A stretch of 64,000 bases of DNA from Onthophagus taurus (lineage: Eukaryota; Arthropoda; Insecta; Coleoptera; Scarabaeidae), in contig NW_027248941.1 in the NCBI RefSeq assembly GCF_036711975.1, positions 1,116,001-1,180,000 on the forward strand. The letters are read 5' to 3'. Position numbers and translations under genes: made by a program. The notes under the pieces are model-generated. The model was not told where the DNA came from. It made no database searches and was given only the letters and a program-made list of their open reading frames with translations. Shown here piece after piece: positions 12,101 through 22,735 of the stretch. The first letter of the stretch is position 1; each line of letters starts with the position of its first letter.

Positions 12101-14133
12101 TTAATTGGAGTTTGTCAAAATGACTCAAATTGATGAAAAACGTTTCTAAGTTAATAAATAAAGTTAAAAGAAGTTAAAATAATAAATAATAATGTTTTCT
12201 AAAAGCTCCAAAGATTTTACAATATGAGAAAAAGATGGGTGGTTTGAATCAAAATAATTCTAACCTACCAAAAACAACTCTAGGATATTTAATTAGGATG
12301 ATAAAATTCAAAAAAATGATTTTGACGTTTTTTGAAAGTGTCCCAAAGATACAAAGAATCAAAAACAGTCATTGGTGTTTGTCAAAATGACTCAAATTGG
12401 TTGAAAACTCTTTTTAATTATTAAATTAAGAAGAAACAAGTTAAAAAAATTAATAAAGAATTGAAAAATAGAGACAATAAAACGAGCTATTGAGAGGGCA
12501 ATGTTGGGGATCAATTTTAGAGACAGAATGGACTATCTACTAAAATCGCAGTAGTAAGACAAAAGAGCCAAAAGATCATCCAAATGGAGGGCTTGGGCAA
12601 CAAATAGGAGTGTGGGAAGACAATAACAGAGATAGCTGGATGACATTAAGATTGGGGGGAAAAAATTAGAAACAATAGTAACAATCAACTATATAGATTA
12701 CTAGGTTGATGGTAAAAATGGTTCAATATGAGCAAATTTATTTATATAATAAGGTTTCTTAGAAAACTTCCTAAACTGAGTAAATTGAGGTTAAGTCGTA
12801 TTACCGATCAGGTTGAAATCGCTTCACAAAAGTATCCATGGATATTTTAACCATATCCTTACTACAAGTACATTGCATTGCACGTTTTCCATACTCAATC
12901 CAACGGGGCGTTGCAAAATTAGTTGACTCGGCACAATTAAAACCATGATTAAACCCAGCATGATAGCCATATGGAAAAGTAATCATTATTTCACCTTCTT
13001 CTTGTGTGATCTAATAAAAACAAGTAAAATTAATTGATTTAAAATAAAATAAATTGATCAAAAAAAATTTTAGGTTATAAATTTTTATGTCAAAAAAATT
13101 TTTTAGGTTATAAATTTTAAATAATAATTTTACCCACCTTATTATAAGGAATTGAATACTGTCTAAGAATTTGTGGAGAAATTAGCGTCATTTTGTGGCG
13201 AAGAAATGCTTGGCAAGTTTTATAACTGCTTGGAAAAAAACCATTTGCGAGTCTTTCGAGTCGTCGTCCATGTTCTGGGGGAATCGAATACCTAAAAAAA
13301 TGAATATTATAAATTTTAATTCAATTAAACGGAATAAAAATGAAATAACCATGTTTTTGGAGCCCCAAAATGTAAATAATTAATCGAGTATAAATCCATG
13401 TCTTCCGTGTGCCAAGCAAAAGTAGTTTTCCACATTCCAAAATATAAATAAGCCGTGTTAACCCCTTCAATTGAGATGCCATAATCCTCATTGACATAAT
13501 CGAGGATGGTTCCTAATCGATTTATATTCCACTCCTAAAATTAAAAAAAAAAATTTAAACATAACCTCAAATTACAAAAAAAAAATTTACATTAACTTCC
13601 GGGTCGGTTAAACTCCCAGAAACATCCGCCCCATAAATCGGGGCTATATAAGTAATATTCTTCCAATATTTTCGCTCTAAATCCTCATAATCGAAATGTC
13701 GCGGGGTGCAATATCTCTCAGAATTAGCCAGCTCGGAGTATTGTTTCACCGTCATGGGTTTTTTTTGGATATTAATTTGTTGATAAAGTCCTTGTTTTCC
13801 TGTAACCACCTGACAAATCGGAGCCGGGATCGAGATGTTTAATTTTTCTAAATCATAACCGGATTTTCGAGGGACCCATTCCGGTGGTGGTATAACCTAA
13901 AAATTTTTTGTTTTAATACCAACCATAACAAAAAAATCACTTTTACCTTAGCCAAACCGGCTTTATGGGCCCCCTTCGACTCCATGTGCTCGACATACTT
14001 CGAGAAATCCTTAAACTCGTCCCAAGTAGGGCGAAAAACCATAATTCTAAACGAAAATATCGATTATTTACATCAAAAAGTTAGGTTATGTTTTGACTCA
14101 CTTCGGAAAACGTTGACTGCCGGAGTCCGACAT
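6135..14133 (-). CDS. Kdm4: Histone lysine demethylase KDM4 (JmjN-JmjC, long tail, Tudor; 3' end outside window)
   Basis: Nuclear Fe(II)/2-oxoglutarate demethylase of histone H3 tri- and dimethyl-lysine. Exons read from the sequence: 14102-14133, 13947-14046, 13591-13896, 13350-13534, 13138-13291, 12805-13010, 6483-10701 and 6135-6428; all junctions are GT-AG and keep frame, giving 1,832 residues so far. JmjN is at about residues 13-55 and JmjC at about 143-309. The catalytic numbering equals human KDM4A: Fe ligands H188, E190 and H276; Y132, N198 and K206 at the co-substrate site; zinc ligands C234, H240, C306 and C308. The 4.2 kb exon encodes a disordered tail with a Lys/His-rich stretch (about 539-562) and Asn/Gln repeats (about 986-1056 and 1200-1387). 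The last visible exon matches the KDM4 hybrid Tudor ([19 protein letters not shown]). PHD fingers are not seen between JmjC and Tudor. The exon ends at a GTAAGT donor, so further exons must lie beyond the repeats to the left. The start codon follows the family's short N-terminus. Confidence 0.95.
10790..12440. repeat. Intronic tandem array in Kdm4, ~268 bp unit, 5-6 copies
   Basis: The phrase 'gtgtcccaaagatacaaagaatcaaaaaacgtt' type sequence recurs near 11010, 11280, 11549, 11815, 12081 and 12352, a period of about 268 bp. The array occupies most of the 2.1 kb intron between the JmjC exon (12805-13010) and the giant exon (6483-10701). Copies are similar but not identical. No open frame is conserved. 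Confidence 0.9.
12465..12690 (+). mobile_element. Degenerate non-LTR retrotransposon C-terminal fragment
   Basis: Plus-strand translation gives [20 protein letters not shown], then broken text resembling the tail after the reverse transcriptase of RTE-type and similar elements (family pattern R.MERAMLGIS.RDR...K...W.WAGH). In-frame stops interrupt it. It sits between the intronic array and the next Kdm4 exon. This is a remnant only; the family call is tentative. Confidence 0.5.
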
Positions 14134-14667
14134 GGTGAAAATTATATTTTTCAAGTCGTTCTTAACGGAAATACACCATTTACATCACGTTATCACCGCG
14201 ATTTTAAAGAAAATTCTATAAAAAACAGGATTTATTTACACGAGACACTATCGAATAATAGCGGAGGCCATTTTTGTTTTCATAAAATTCACGTAGACAA
14301 AAATTCACGTTTAATTACACCCGGGGGCGGTGTCGGTGCGCGAAACGATCACGTTTAGTTTAAATCAACACGTACGATTACGTTTCATTTTAATTTAAGA
14401 TTAATACGAACCGTTTTAATCGCGAAACATAAACATCTTTTTGCAGAAGTGATTGGTGATGAGCTAACTTCAGACTCGATTGTAAAGCTAAACTATTCGG
14501 TGTATGCAACCCAAATAACAGCAGTGACGTTTCGGTTGTTTAATTTTTTTAAAAAATTATTTTTGGTTAAAAAAAAATAAATTAAAATTCAAGTTAATGA
14601 CGTTTTAGGTTTTCAAAACATTGCGCGCGTTGGAAAAATTGGTTTAATTCGAGTATGATCGCTCCTA
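14134..14667. promoter_or_regulatory. Divergent intergenic region between Kdm4 and RMND1
   Basis: The 534 bp between the Kdm4 start codon (minus) and the RMND1 start codon (plus) must hold the promoters and 5' untranslated regions of both genes. It is unique sequence with no repeat seen. I could not identify a TATA box or initiator with confidence. Confidence 0.5.
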
Positions 14668-15720
14668 ATGGTTCGCACAAGATTCGTGAATGGTTTACGA
14701 ATACTGAATGCATTGCCGGGTGTTAAATTTCTTTTTGCGAATCCGTTCCGTTTAACTGCAGATAAATCGACGTTTTACCACCCGCAAGAATTGTTCGCGT
14801 TGCAATTAAAACGTAAACCGATACGAATAAAACCCCCCGAAACTAAGTACAAAACCCCCGGAGTTTTCACCGTTCGTGCATTCCCCACAGCCGAAGAAAT
14901 CAACCTGGAAGCTCTTTTACCAGTTCTTGAGGACGCGTTGTCGTTGAAAGCCGAACATATTCAACAAAGTTTGGATGTTTTGAGAGCAGTGAATGAGTCG
15001 ACTCTTGGGTGTGAGTCTCAAGAGATTTATGTTTTTCGGGAAGGAGTTGTTGTGCTTTGGAACGTCCCTTCGATAGCAATTAACAATATTTTGGCAGAAG
15101 TACACAAATTTGAACATCATCGTTACGCTAATCACGTGGTTGAGCAGGACTCTGAAACAATCGGATACGTTTACAATTACAATCAAGAAGATTACGTTGG
15201 AATGACCGAAAAACAAGAAGTCATGTTATCACCCACAAACACTCAGTGGGAAAAATACGTAACATCCCACGTATTAGCAGCCAACGTTAAATTAACAGTT
15301 TGGGAGCGACAATTAGAAAAATATATAAGAGACGTAGAATTTATTACGGAAGATTTAAAGTATGGGAGGCAAATTCGCATGTCAGAACATCGCGTTTTAA
15401 GGAAACACGGCGCAATCTTTGCGTTACGACACGTAATCAATTTAAGTTCAGCGCTTTTAGAACCCCCTCAAATGATGAATTATACGATCCGATTAGACAC
15501 CATGTACAAGGATTTAAACACTTTCTATGCAATGCAAAAACGGTTACGATTTATTAAAGAAAAAATGAACCATTGTCTCGAATTAATATTGTTATTAAGC
15601 GCTTATTTAAAAGACAAACACCGATTGAGACTAGAATGGCTGGTTATCGGATTAATTCTCATCGAATTATGTTTCGAAACGTTTTATTGTGTCGATAGAT
15701 TTTTTCCTATTTTTAAGTAA
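14668..15720 (+). CDS. RMND1: RMND1 homolog, DUF155/RMD1 family mitochondrial protein
   Basis: A 350-residue, intronless reading frame. RMND1 is an integral protein of the inner mitochondrial membrane needed for translation of mitochondrial mRNAs. The family match is clear: YVFREGVVVLWNVP at about residues 121-134, FALRHVINLSS at about 251-261, and a C-terminal RLEWLVIGLILIELCFE segment that forms the single membrane anchor, as in human RMND1 (IFFFREG, FALRHRINLSS, LRLEWMIVILITIE). The N-terminus is basic and poor in acidic residues, in keeping with mitochondrial import. An ATG at 14655 is out of frame, so 14668 is the first usable start. A polyadenylation signal AATAAA lies at 15743-15748. 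It is divergently paired with Kdm4. It is shorter than human RMND1 (449), mainly at the N-terminus. Confidence 0.93.
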   Translation: MVRTRFVNGLRILNALPGVKFLFANPFRLTADKSTFYHPQELFALQLKRKPIRIKPPETKYKTPGVFTVRAFPTAEEINLEALLPVLEDALSLKAEHIQQSLDVLRAVNESTLGCESQEIYVFREGVVVLWNVPSIAINNILAEVHKFEHHRYANHVVEQDSETIGYVYNYNQEDYVGMTEKQEVMLSPTNTQWEKYVTSHVLAANVKLTVWERQLEKYIRDVEFITEDLKYGRQIRMSEHRVLRKHGAIFALRHVINLSSALLEPPQMMNYTIRLDTMYKDLNTFYAMQKRLRFIKEKMNHCLELILLLSAYLKDKHRLRLEWLVIGLILIELCFETFYCVDRFFPIFK

Positions 15721-16018
15721 CAAGAAAGAGATTTTTGTCTGCAATAAACTTCTTTTTCAACTCAGCTTATTCTTTTATAGCTTAATCTTCTATTTTTAAC
15801 GATTTAACCTCACATTTAACAAACGTCAAATAACATAACCTAAAAAAATAAATTTACCTTATTTTTCATCACCACATCAAAAAAGGACTCATTTATGATC
15901 GTGATTAAGATTATAATTAATAATAATCATCAAAAAAGTTGATACAAATCATATATACCACTAGACGAGGTTAAATCTTAAAATTAATTAACATAACCTC
16001 AATTTTTTTAAAATTTTC

Positions 16019-16126
16019 TTTCATTAAAGAATTTAAAAAGGTGTTTCCATTAATTAATTTAGTAGTTGCGATTACAAATTCAACGTTCGTATCTTCTTGT
16101 TACGAAATAAACCTTAAATTGGATAT
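16019..16126 (-). pseudogene. Vps33A terminal-exon copy E (broken)
   Basis: The most distal full copy of the 108-nt exon. The acceptor is kept. A TAA replaces the lysine codon after the LRFIS segment, and the usual stop codon after SLM is lost (ATG is followed by AAAGAA). It cannot encode the normal C-terminus. Confidence 0.88.
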
Positions 16127-16334
16127 CTACAACAAAAATAATTTTCGAAATATAAATTTACCTCATTTTTTCATCACCACATCAAAAAAGGACTCATTTA
16201 TGATCGTAATTAAGATTATAATTAATAATAATCATCAAAAAAAGTCGATACAAATCATATATACCACTAGACGAGGTTAAATTGGTTAAATCTTAAAATT
16301 AATTAACATAACCTCAATTTTTTTTTAAATTTTC

Positions 16335-16442
16335 TTACATTAAAGAATTTAAAAAGGTGTTTCCATTAATTAATTTAGTAGTTGCGATTACAAATTCAAC
16401 GTTCGTATCTTCTTGTTTCGAAATAAACCTTAAATTGGATAT
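16335..16442 (-). pseudogene. Vps33A terminal-exon copy D (reading frame intact)
   Basis: A 108-nt copy with acceptor, full 35-codon frame and TAA stop intact. It differs from the functional copy by few residues (ISNLRFIS instead of ISALRFIS, and EDTN instead of EDSN). If the splice donor at 17447 were joined to it, a full-length protein would result. It is listed as pseudogene because it lies about 0.85 kb downstream of the functional exon; use as an alternative exon is possible but unproven. Confidence 0.8.
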
Positions 16443-16649
16443 CTACAACAAAAATAATTTTCGAAACATAAATTTACCTCATTTTTTCATCACCACATCA
16501 AAAAAGGACTCATTTATGATCGTAATTAAGATTATAATTAATAATAATCATCAAAAAAAGTCGATACAAATCATATATACCACTAGACGAGGTTAAATTG
16601 GTTAAATCTTAAAATTAATTAACATAACCTCAATTTTTTTTTAATTTTC

Positions 16650-16756
16650 TTACATTAAAGAATTTAAAAGGTGTTTCCATTAATTAATTTAGTAGTTGCG
16701 ATTACAAATTCAACGTTCGAATCTTCTCGTTTTGAAATAAACCTTAAATCCGATAT
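16650..16756 (-). pseudogene. Vps33A terminal-exon copy C (frameshifted)
   Basis: A 107-nt copy. A one-base deletion in the run of A/T after the NGNTF codons causes a premature stop and removes the last five residues. The glutamine of KQED is replaced by arginine. The acceptor is kept. Confidence 0.87.
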
Positions 16757-16963
16757 CTACAACAAAAATAATTTTCAAAACATAACTTTAAAGAATAAAT
16801 TTACCTTATTTTTCACCACATTAAAAAGGACTTATTTATGAGCGTAATTAAGATTATAATTAATAATATTCTCCAAAAAAAAGTAGATACAAATCATATA
16901 TACGAATAGACAAGGTTAAATCTTAAAATTAATAAACATAACCTCAATTTTTTTTTAATTTTC

Positions 16964-17071
16964 TTACATCAAAGAATTTAAAAAGGTGTTTCCATTAATT
17001 AATTTCGTAGTTGCGATTACAAATTCAACGTTCGAGTCTTCTTATTTCGAAATAAACCTTAAATCGGATAT
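16964..17071 (-). pseudogene. Vps33A terminal-exon copy B (nonsense)
   Basis: A 108-nt copy with acceptor and TAA stop retained, but the CAA codon of KQED is TAA, giving a stop nine codons into the exon. It is the copy nearest the functional exon. Confidence 0.88.
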
Positions 17072-17290
17072 CTACAACAAAAGTAATTTTCGAAACATAA
17101 CCTCAAAAAATAAATTTACCTCATTTTTCACCACCACATCAAAAAAGGACTCATTTATGACCGTGATTAAGATTATAATTAATAATAATCATCAAAAAAA
17201 GTCGATACAAATCATATATACCACTAGACGAGGTTAAATTGGTTAAATCTTAAAGTTAATTAACATAACCTCAAAAAAAATTTAATACTC

Positions 17291-19211
17291 CTACATTAAA
17301 GAATTTAAAAAGGTGTTTCCATTAATTAATTTCGTAGTTGCGATTACAAATTCAACGTTCGAGTCTTCTTGTTTCGAAATAAACCTTAAAGCGGATATCT
17401 ACAACAAAAATATGAATTTTCGAAACATAACCTCGAAAAAAAATTACCTCGGCGAAGGTGCACCCGCCTATAAAGAAGATTAAAACGACTTTCGTTGAGT
17501 TGTTGTTGTTTAAAGGGTTTCCTGATAAATACTCTAATGTGGGGCCTAAAAATCATTTAAAAAGTCAATAATCTCGTTATTTTTGATTAATCTCACCGGG
17601 AAGGAGCCCCAAATAATCTTGTAGTTGTTTCCACCCCCCATTTTTCGTTAAATGCTCCACTAATCGCACACTTAAAGGTGCATAAATACAATGAACGTAG
17701 CTTATATCTGTTGGATTAACTTCTGATGTATCCTCAACTGTTAATTGTAAGCCTTTTCGAAGAACCGTATATTGCCTAGTTCCGGATTGAACTTTTAATA
17801 ACCCAACTTTTTCGAGGTTAATCAACGCGGGTAACACTTCTAACCCATAAACTTGCACGATTTCGCGTTTGTAATAGTCTAAAAGTCTCGATTTTAGCCC
17901 AGAGCTTGTTAAACATTGTAAACAAATCAATCGTAACACTTTTATTAACGGCTTTTTCTGCGAGATCATATCCTCGATGAAAGGATGCGCCTTATCCGAT
18001 TGCATGCAATTCAAAAATTCTTGCTCGACTTGTAACCCATCTAAAAATTCGTAAGTATCGGTAACCTCTTTGATACATTCCGCAATCGCGGTGTGTTGCG
18101 ATAACGATTTTTTATTGGCTAAAATCGCGGGTAATCGTTGCACGAACAACTTCATTTCCGGGACGCTTTTCTCGTGGCGATCCTCTAATTGCGCGCTAAT
18201 TAATTTGGCGCGTTTCGATAAATACGGACCGACCCCGTTAAAATTTTTATCCCTCAAATCGGCGTAAAGGGGATCCCCGGAATCCAAAATTAACGTCTTT
18301 TTATCTTCTTGCAAAGACTCCATGTGTCTCTCATCGTTACTCATTAATTTATCGGCCGGAATTGTAACCGCATTTCCGTTTAACCCAAAAACTTCGTCAA
18401 TTAACCCCTCGTAAGTTAATTGAGTAGCCAATGTTGATATCAAATCAACCGAACGATCGATTAGAATCATTTGGTCGATGCAACTACCACGTTCGAATTG
18501 AAAATCTTCTTTTTGGAGCTTTAATAGTAAATCATGGACTTGTTTTGAAGCCGGGCCTTTACCCCAAACTCTTCCAATTGGGCCAAATTTCGATTGGAGG
18601 AAAATTATCGAGCGCGCTACGTGGTAAAGACTTGTTGGATCATTTTCTAGGTTGTATTCCCTTTAATTAAGTTATACCTTAATTACATTTTTAATTTGAT
18701 TTATTTTAATTAAAGAAACTCACCGAAAAGCGTCGGGGATCTCCATTGATAACAAATCAGAATCGAATGGAAAGAAATAACAACAAAATTCCTCAATCGT
18801 TTTTAAACTCCCTTTAATTCCACAATGCTCAAGCTTATTAAGACACAATAAACTCCTTCTTGGGGCAAAAATTAAATGGTAATTTCGATCCATCCCAACC
18901 CGGTTATTTTGCAAATCAATTTTAATACTCAAAGCGATATGTTCCATTAACTCCAATTTCGGGCGACAAATAAAAATTATATGTTTAGCCACGCAATTTG
19001 GTAGAGGCGGGTTTTCAATGGGGTACATCTTTTCCACCCCATACTCTTTTAAAACGGTGTATTTTGCAATCAAACCCGCCGGACCTTGAAGTTGGGTGTC
19101 CCATACCAAAGCTTTCGATCCGGAATGTTTCTCAATTAACGATATTAAATTAGCCCCCGCTAAGGAATGTATTAACGAAACGTCCACTTTTCCACCTTTT
19201 AAATGCGACAT
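17291..19211 (-). CDS. Vps33A: Vps33A, Sec1/Munc18 subunit of HOPS and CORVET
   Basis: Sec1/Munc18 protein that binds SNAREs within the HOPS/CORVET tethers and drives endosome and lysosome fusion; the Drosophila ortholog is carnation. Exons 18724-19211, 17597-18660, 17448-17545 and 17291-17398, all GT-AG and in frame, give 585 residues (human VPS33A has 596). Alignment with VPS33A is visible along its length: GSKALVWD and [14 protein letters not shown] near the start, [54 protein letters not shown], and the C-terminal [15 protein letters not shown] and [15 protein letters not shown] chose the ATG at 19211 (MSHLKGG) because it aligns with the human N-terminus; an in-frame ATG at 19229 would add six residues. 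Introns are 63, 51 and 49 bp. The terminal exon is the first of five tandem copies. The gene is divergently paired with Prat. Confidence 0.95.
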
Positions 19212-19784
19212 TTTTCGATTTAAACCCAATTTTGACGCATAACCTAAAAATTTGACGTTTATTAAAATGACGTTTAATAAAAAATAATTTTATCATTACA
19301 AATCATTTTTAAATTAAGCAGAATTAATTAGTTAAATCTAATTTATTTGTAACGATTTAATTTAGTTTTTGTAATATAATTAAATTAAATAAATAAAAAA
19401 AATAATTTTTGATTTGGGCGCCATCTAGTGACAAAAAAAAATTACTATCTTTGGTGGTAAATAATAAATAATTCGTTTAAAATCAAATAAAATTTAATAA
19501 AAAACACGTTCTTATTAATAAATTATAATGTTATTAATATTATAATAAAAAAGATTTTAAAAAAATAACTAAAAATTTTTTTTTGAAACCACATGACATA
19601 ACCTCAAAATAAAAAATGCTAATTCGTTTTTTTTGCGTAATGATATTTCCTTAAATGATAACGTAGTTTATATTGAAGAAACACGTGTTATATTACAATA
19701 AACTGATAACCTTAACAAAAACGAAAGTAAGTTGACCTCATTTCCGCTACAAATTCTCATTCTCATTTTTTTAGAGGTTAGAAA
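19212..19784. promoter_or_regulatory. Divergent intergenic region between Vps33A and Prat
   Basis: About 570 bp of very AT-rich unique sequence separating two divergent start codons. It must hold both promoters. No clear core promoter motif was recognised. Confidence 0.45.
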
Positions 19785-21622
19785 ATGTCCACAATAAGTA
19801 AATTCGAAGACCGAAAAATGGGAAGGGGCCGAGTATCGTCGGGTTTAACCCACGAATGCGGCGTGTTTGGATTAGTAACAACGGGAGATGAAGAATCCCT
19901 CGAAGTCTCGCAATTATTACTTTTCGGCCTCGAAGCGCTCCAACACCGAGGCCAAGAATCAACGGGAATCGTTACGAGCGATGGAAAAGTGTTTCATACG
20001 CATAAAGGGATGGGGTTGGTTCGAAACGTTTATAACGCAGAAAATGTCAGGAAATTAACGGGTTATTTAGGGATTGGACATACCCGATACTCAACAGCCG
20101 CTGCATCAGAACAAGTTAATTGCCAACCTTTCGTGGTACACTCAATGCATGGTTTATTAGCGGTCGCTCATAATGGGGAATTAGTTAATGCAGCAAGTTT
20201 AAGAAAAATGGTAAAATTTTTTTTTGACATTTTGAGGTTAAAATTTTTTTTGACACTTTGAGGTTATAATTTTTTTTGTTGACATTTTGAGGTTATAATT
20301 ATAATTTTTATTTATTTTAGGTACTTCAAAGAGGTGTTGGGTTATCAACGAGTTCTGATAGCGAATTAATAACGCAAGCTTTATGTTTAAATCCTCCGGA
20401 AGGTGAAGTAAACGGCCCCGATTGGCCGGCGAGGATAAAACATTTAATGCAATTAGCCCCGTTAAGTTACTCTTTGGTGATTATGTTGAAAGATCGAATT
20501 TACGCCGTAAGAGATCCCTATGGGAATAGACCGCTGTGTTTGGGGAGATACCCAGCACCTGAAGGTGCTAAATTTTAATTTATTAATAAAATTTTTTTTA
20601 ATTTTTAACATTTTTAGTATTGAATGGGTGTTCGCCGGAAGGGGGTGCAACCGGTTGGGCCGTTGCGTCCGAATCATGCGCTTTTTTATCGTACATTCAA
20701 TACGAACGTGAGGTATTTCCTGGGGAAATCATCGAAATGAGATCTTCGGGCGTTCGAACGGTCGAAATTGTTGGACGTCCCAATAAGAATAAGCAAGCTT
20801 TTTGCATTTTTGAGTACGTTTATTTCGCACGCCCCAACAGCGTCTTTGAGGGGCAAGAAGTTTATAAGGTTCGGATGCAATGCGGGAAACAATTAGCTTT
20901 GGAGCACCCCGTTGAGGCGGATTTAGTTGGATCAGTTCCCGAATCGGGAAACGCGGCCGCTTATGGATATTCAAAACAAGTTAGGGATTTATTTCTTATT
21001 TAATTCATTATTTTTTGGTTACTTTTTAGTCAAAAATTCCTTTTGGCGAATTATTAACTAAAAATACTTATGTTGGGAGGACTTTTATTCAGCCGAATAA
21101 CCGTTTGAGGCAATTAAACGTTTCTTTAAAATTTTGTGAGTTAATTTAAAGAAAAAATCGACTTTTTACATATTTTTTGTTATTTTAGGCCCTATTAGTG
21201 CTAATGTAAAAGATAAAAGGGTCATTTTAATCGATGATTCAATCGTTCGGGGTAACACAATTGGCCCCATTATTAAGTTGCTTCGAAAAGCGGGGGCTAA
21301 GGAGGTTCATATTCGAGTTGCAAGCCCTCCTTTACGATTTCCTTGTTACATGGGGATTAATATTCCAACTCGGCAAGAATTAATAGCGAATACGCATGAG
21401 TCTAAGGATTTATCAGTACAAGTTGGTGAGTTGAAATGAATGATTAATAAAAAGATCTTACCTGGTGTTTTAGGGGCGGATAGTTTGCATTATTTAAGCG
21501 TTGATGGGCTTGTTAAGGCGGTCCAGCAAGACATAAAGGATTCCTCCCCGGATATTGGGCACTGCACGGCGTGCTTGACTGGAAATTATCCTGGTGGGGT
21601 CCCCGATGAAATCGATTGGTGA
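19785..21622 (+). CDS. Prat: Amidophosphoribosyltransferase (glutamine PRPP amidotransferase)
   Basis: Catalyses the first committed step of de novo purine synthesis (PRPP plus glutamine to phosphoribosylamine) in the cytosol. Exons 19785-20210, 20321-20564, 20618-20979, 21030-21135, 21189-21425 and 21474-21622 join in frame to 507 residues, close to human PPAT. The N-terminal nucleophile glutaminase domain starts at Cys25 (THECGVFG), so a 24-residue propeptide would be removed. GHTRYST and HNGELVNA are glutaminase motifs. The phosphoribosyltransferase loop is [11 protein letters not shown]. Iron-sulfur ligands are conserved ([21 protein letters not shown] and the CTAC near the C-terminus). 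Polyadenylation signals follow at 21784-21789. The fourth junction gives KF-CP where human has KF-GV, and both sites are canonical. The 3' end of the last exon and its flank are duplicated in tandem just downstream. Confidence 0.96.
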
Positions 21623-22655
21623 TGAAGAGATTTGTTAGGTTAGAATTTTAGAGTTTGTTTCTTTTGCATTTTTTTCCCGTTTGGTGTAAATGAGGCGATT
21701 TTTTCTCGAATTATCAGTATTTAGGACTAAATTGGAAGCTAAAACGACCAATAAAACATAATAATTAATAAAATTCCCCACAAAATAAAGTTTGTAAAAA
21801 TAAACTTTGACGTTTATCTTGTACCGCCATCTTGCGACGAAAAAATTTTCCTTAAATAATTTCAATCATTTTTTGATTTGATTTGTTAAAATTATTTATA
21901 AAATCAAATTTATTTAATTTATTTGTTTGTTGGTGATAAATTGAAATATTTGCAAATAAATAATTAAAATTGATAATACAGGTACCTAAAAAGTAAACAT
22001 AACCTAGAAATTTCGCGACCAAAACAAACATGGCCGCTGTTTTCTTCCCACCTGGGAACATCGAACATCGTTTTAATATTAACCCGAAAATTCTATGTTC
22101 TTGAACGGAAATCGTGCTTGACTGAAAATTATCCTGGTGGGGTCCCCTATTAAATGGATTTGTGATGAAGAGATTTGTTAGGTTAGAATTTTAGAGTTTG
22201 TTTCTTTTGCATTTTTTTCCCGTTTGGAGTAAATGAGACGATTTTTTCTCGAATTATCAGTATTTAGGATTAAATTGGAAGCTAAAACGACCAATAAAAC
22301 ATAATACAAAATACACAAAAAAATAAAGTTTGTAAAAATAAACTTTGGCGTTTATCTTGTACCGCCATCTTGCGACGAAAAAATTTTCCTTAAATAATTT
22401 CAATTTCTCTTTGAATTGATTTGTTAAAATTATTTACAAAATCAAATTAATTAAATTTATTTGTTTAATAGTGATTAATTGAAATATTTGCAAATAAATA
22501 ATTAAAATTGATAATACAGGTACCTAAAAAGTAAACATAACCTAAAAATTTCGCGACCAAAACAAACATGGCCGCCGTTTTCTTGCCACCTGCGAGTATC
22601 GCTTTAATATTAACCCGAAAATTCGATGTTTTTGAAAGGAAATCAAAAGGAAAAC
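21570..22655 (+). repeat. Two-copy tandem duplication (~543 bp) of the Prat 3' end
   Basis: The segment beginning 'cgtgcttgactg' in the last Prat exon (21570) recurs at 22113, a spacing of 543 bp. The similarity runs through the stop codon, the 3' untranslated region and a phrase containing 'aaacatggccgc' (about 22027 and 22569). The second copy has lost coding sense (codons for DEIDW are altered). Confidence 0.9.
22113..22165 (+). pseudogene. Duplicated tail of the Prat last exon (broken)
   Basis: This 53-nt remnant corresponds to the C-terminal codons of Prat from the [11 protein letters not shown] region onward. A TAA interrupts it after the proline codons. It lacks the upstream exon and is not coding. 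Confidence 0.8.
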
Positions 22656-22735
22656 GTTAAATTTAAGCCGACGTAAAATGGGGGTTTAAATTAAACCCGA
22701 TTAGACGTAAAAATCGACTTGTAACAATCTCGACG

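Larger units (their letters stand above)
15840..17290 (-). repeat. 316-bp tandem repeat carrying copies of the Vps33A terminal exon
   Basis: The unit spans the end of the preceding intron, the terminal Vps33A exon with its splice acceptor, and about 200 bp of 3' flank. Exon copies start at 17398 (functional position), 17071, 16756, 16442 and 16126; a partial unit without an exon lies at about 15840-16018. Spacing is about 315-327 bp. Plus-strand frames near 16041, 16357 and 16986 are merely the antisense of this exon. Each full copy keeps the acceptor 'ttgttgtag' followed by ATATCC. Confidence 0.92.

Noticed and set aside
16041-17237. Three similar plus-strand frames beginning MFPLIN
   Set aside because: They are the antisense of the repeated Vps33A terminal exon. 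The minus strand gives the recognised protein with splice acceptor, so the plus frames are not a gene family.
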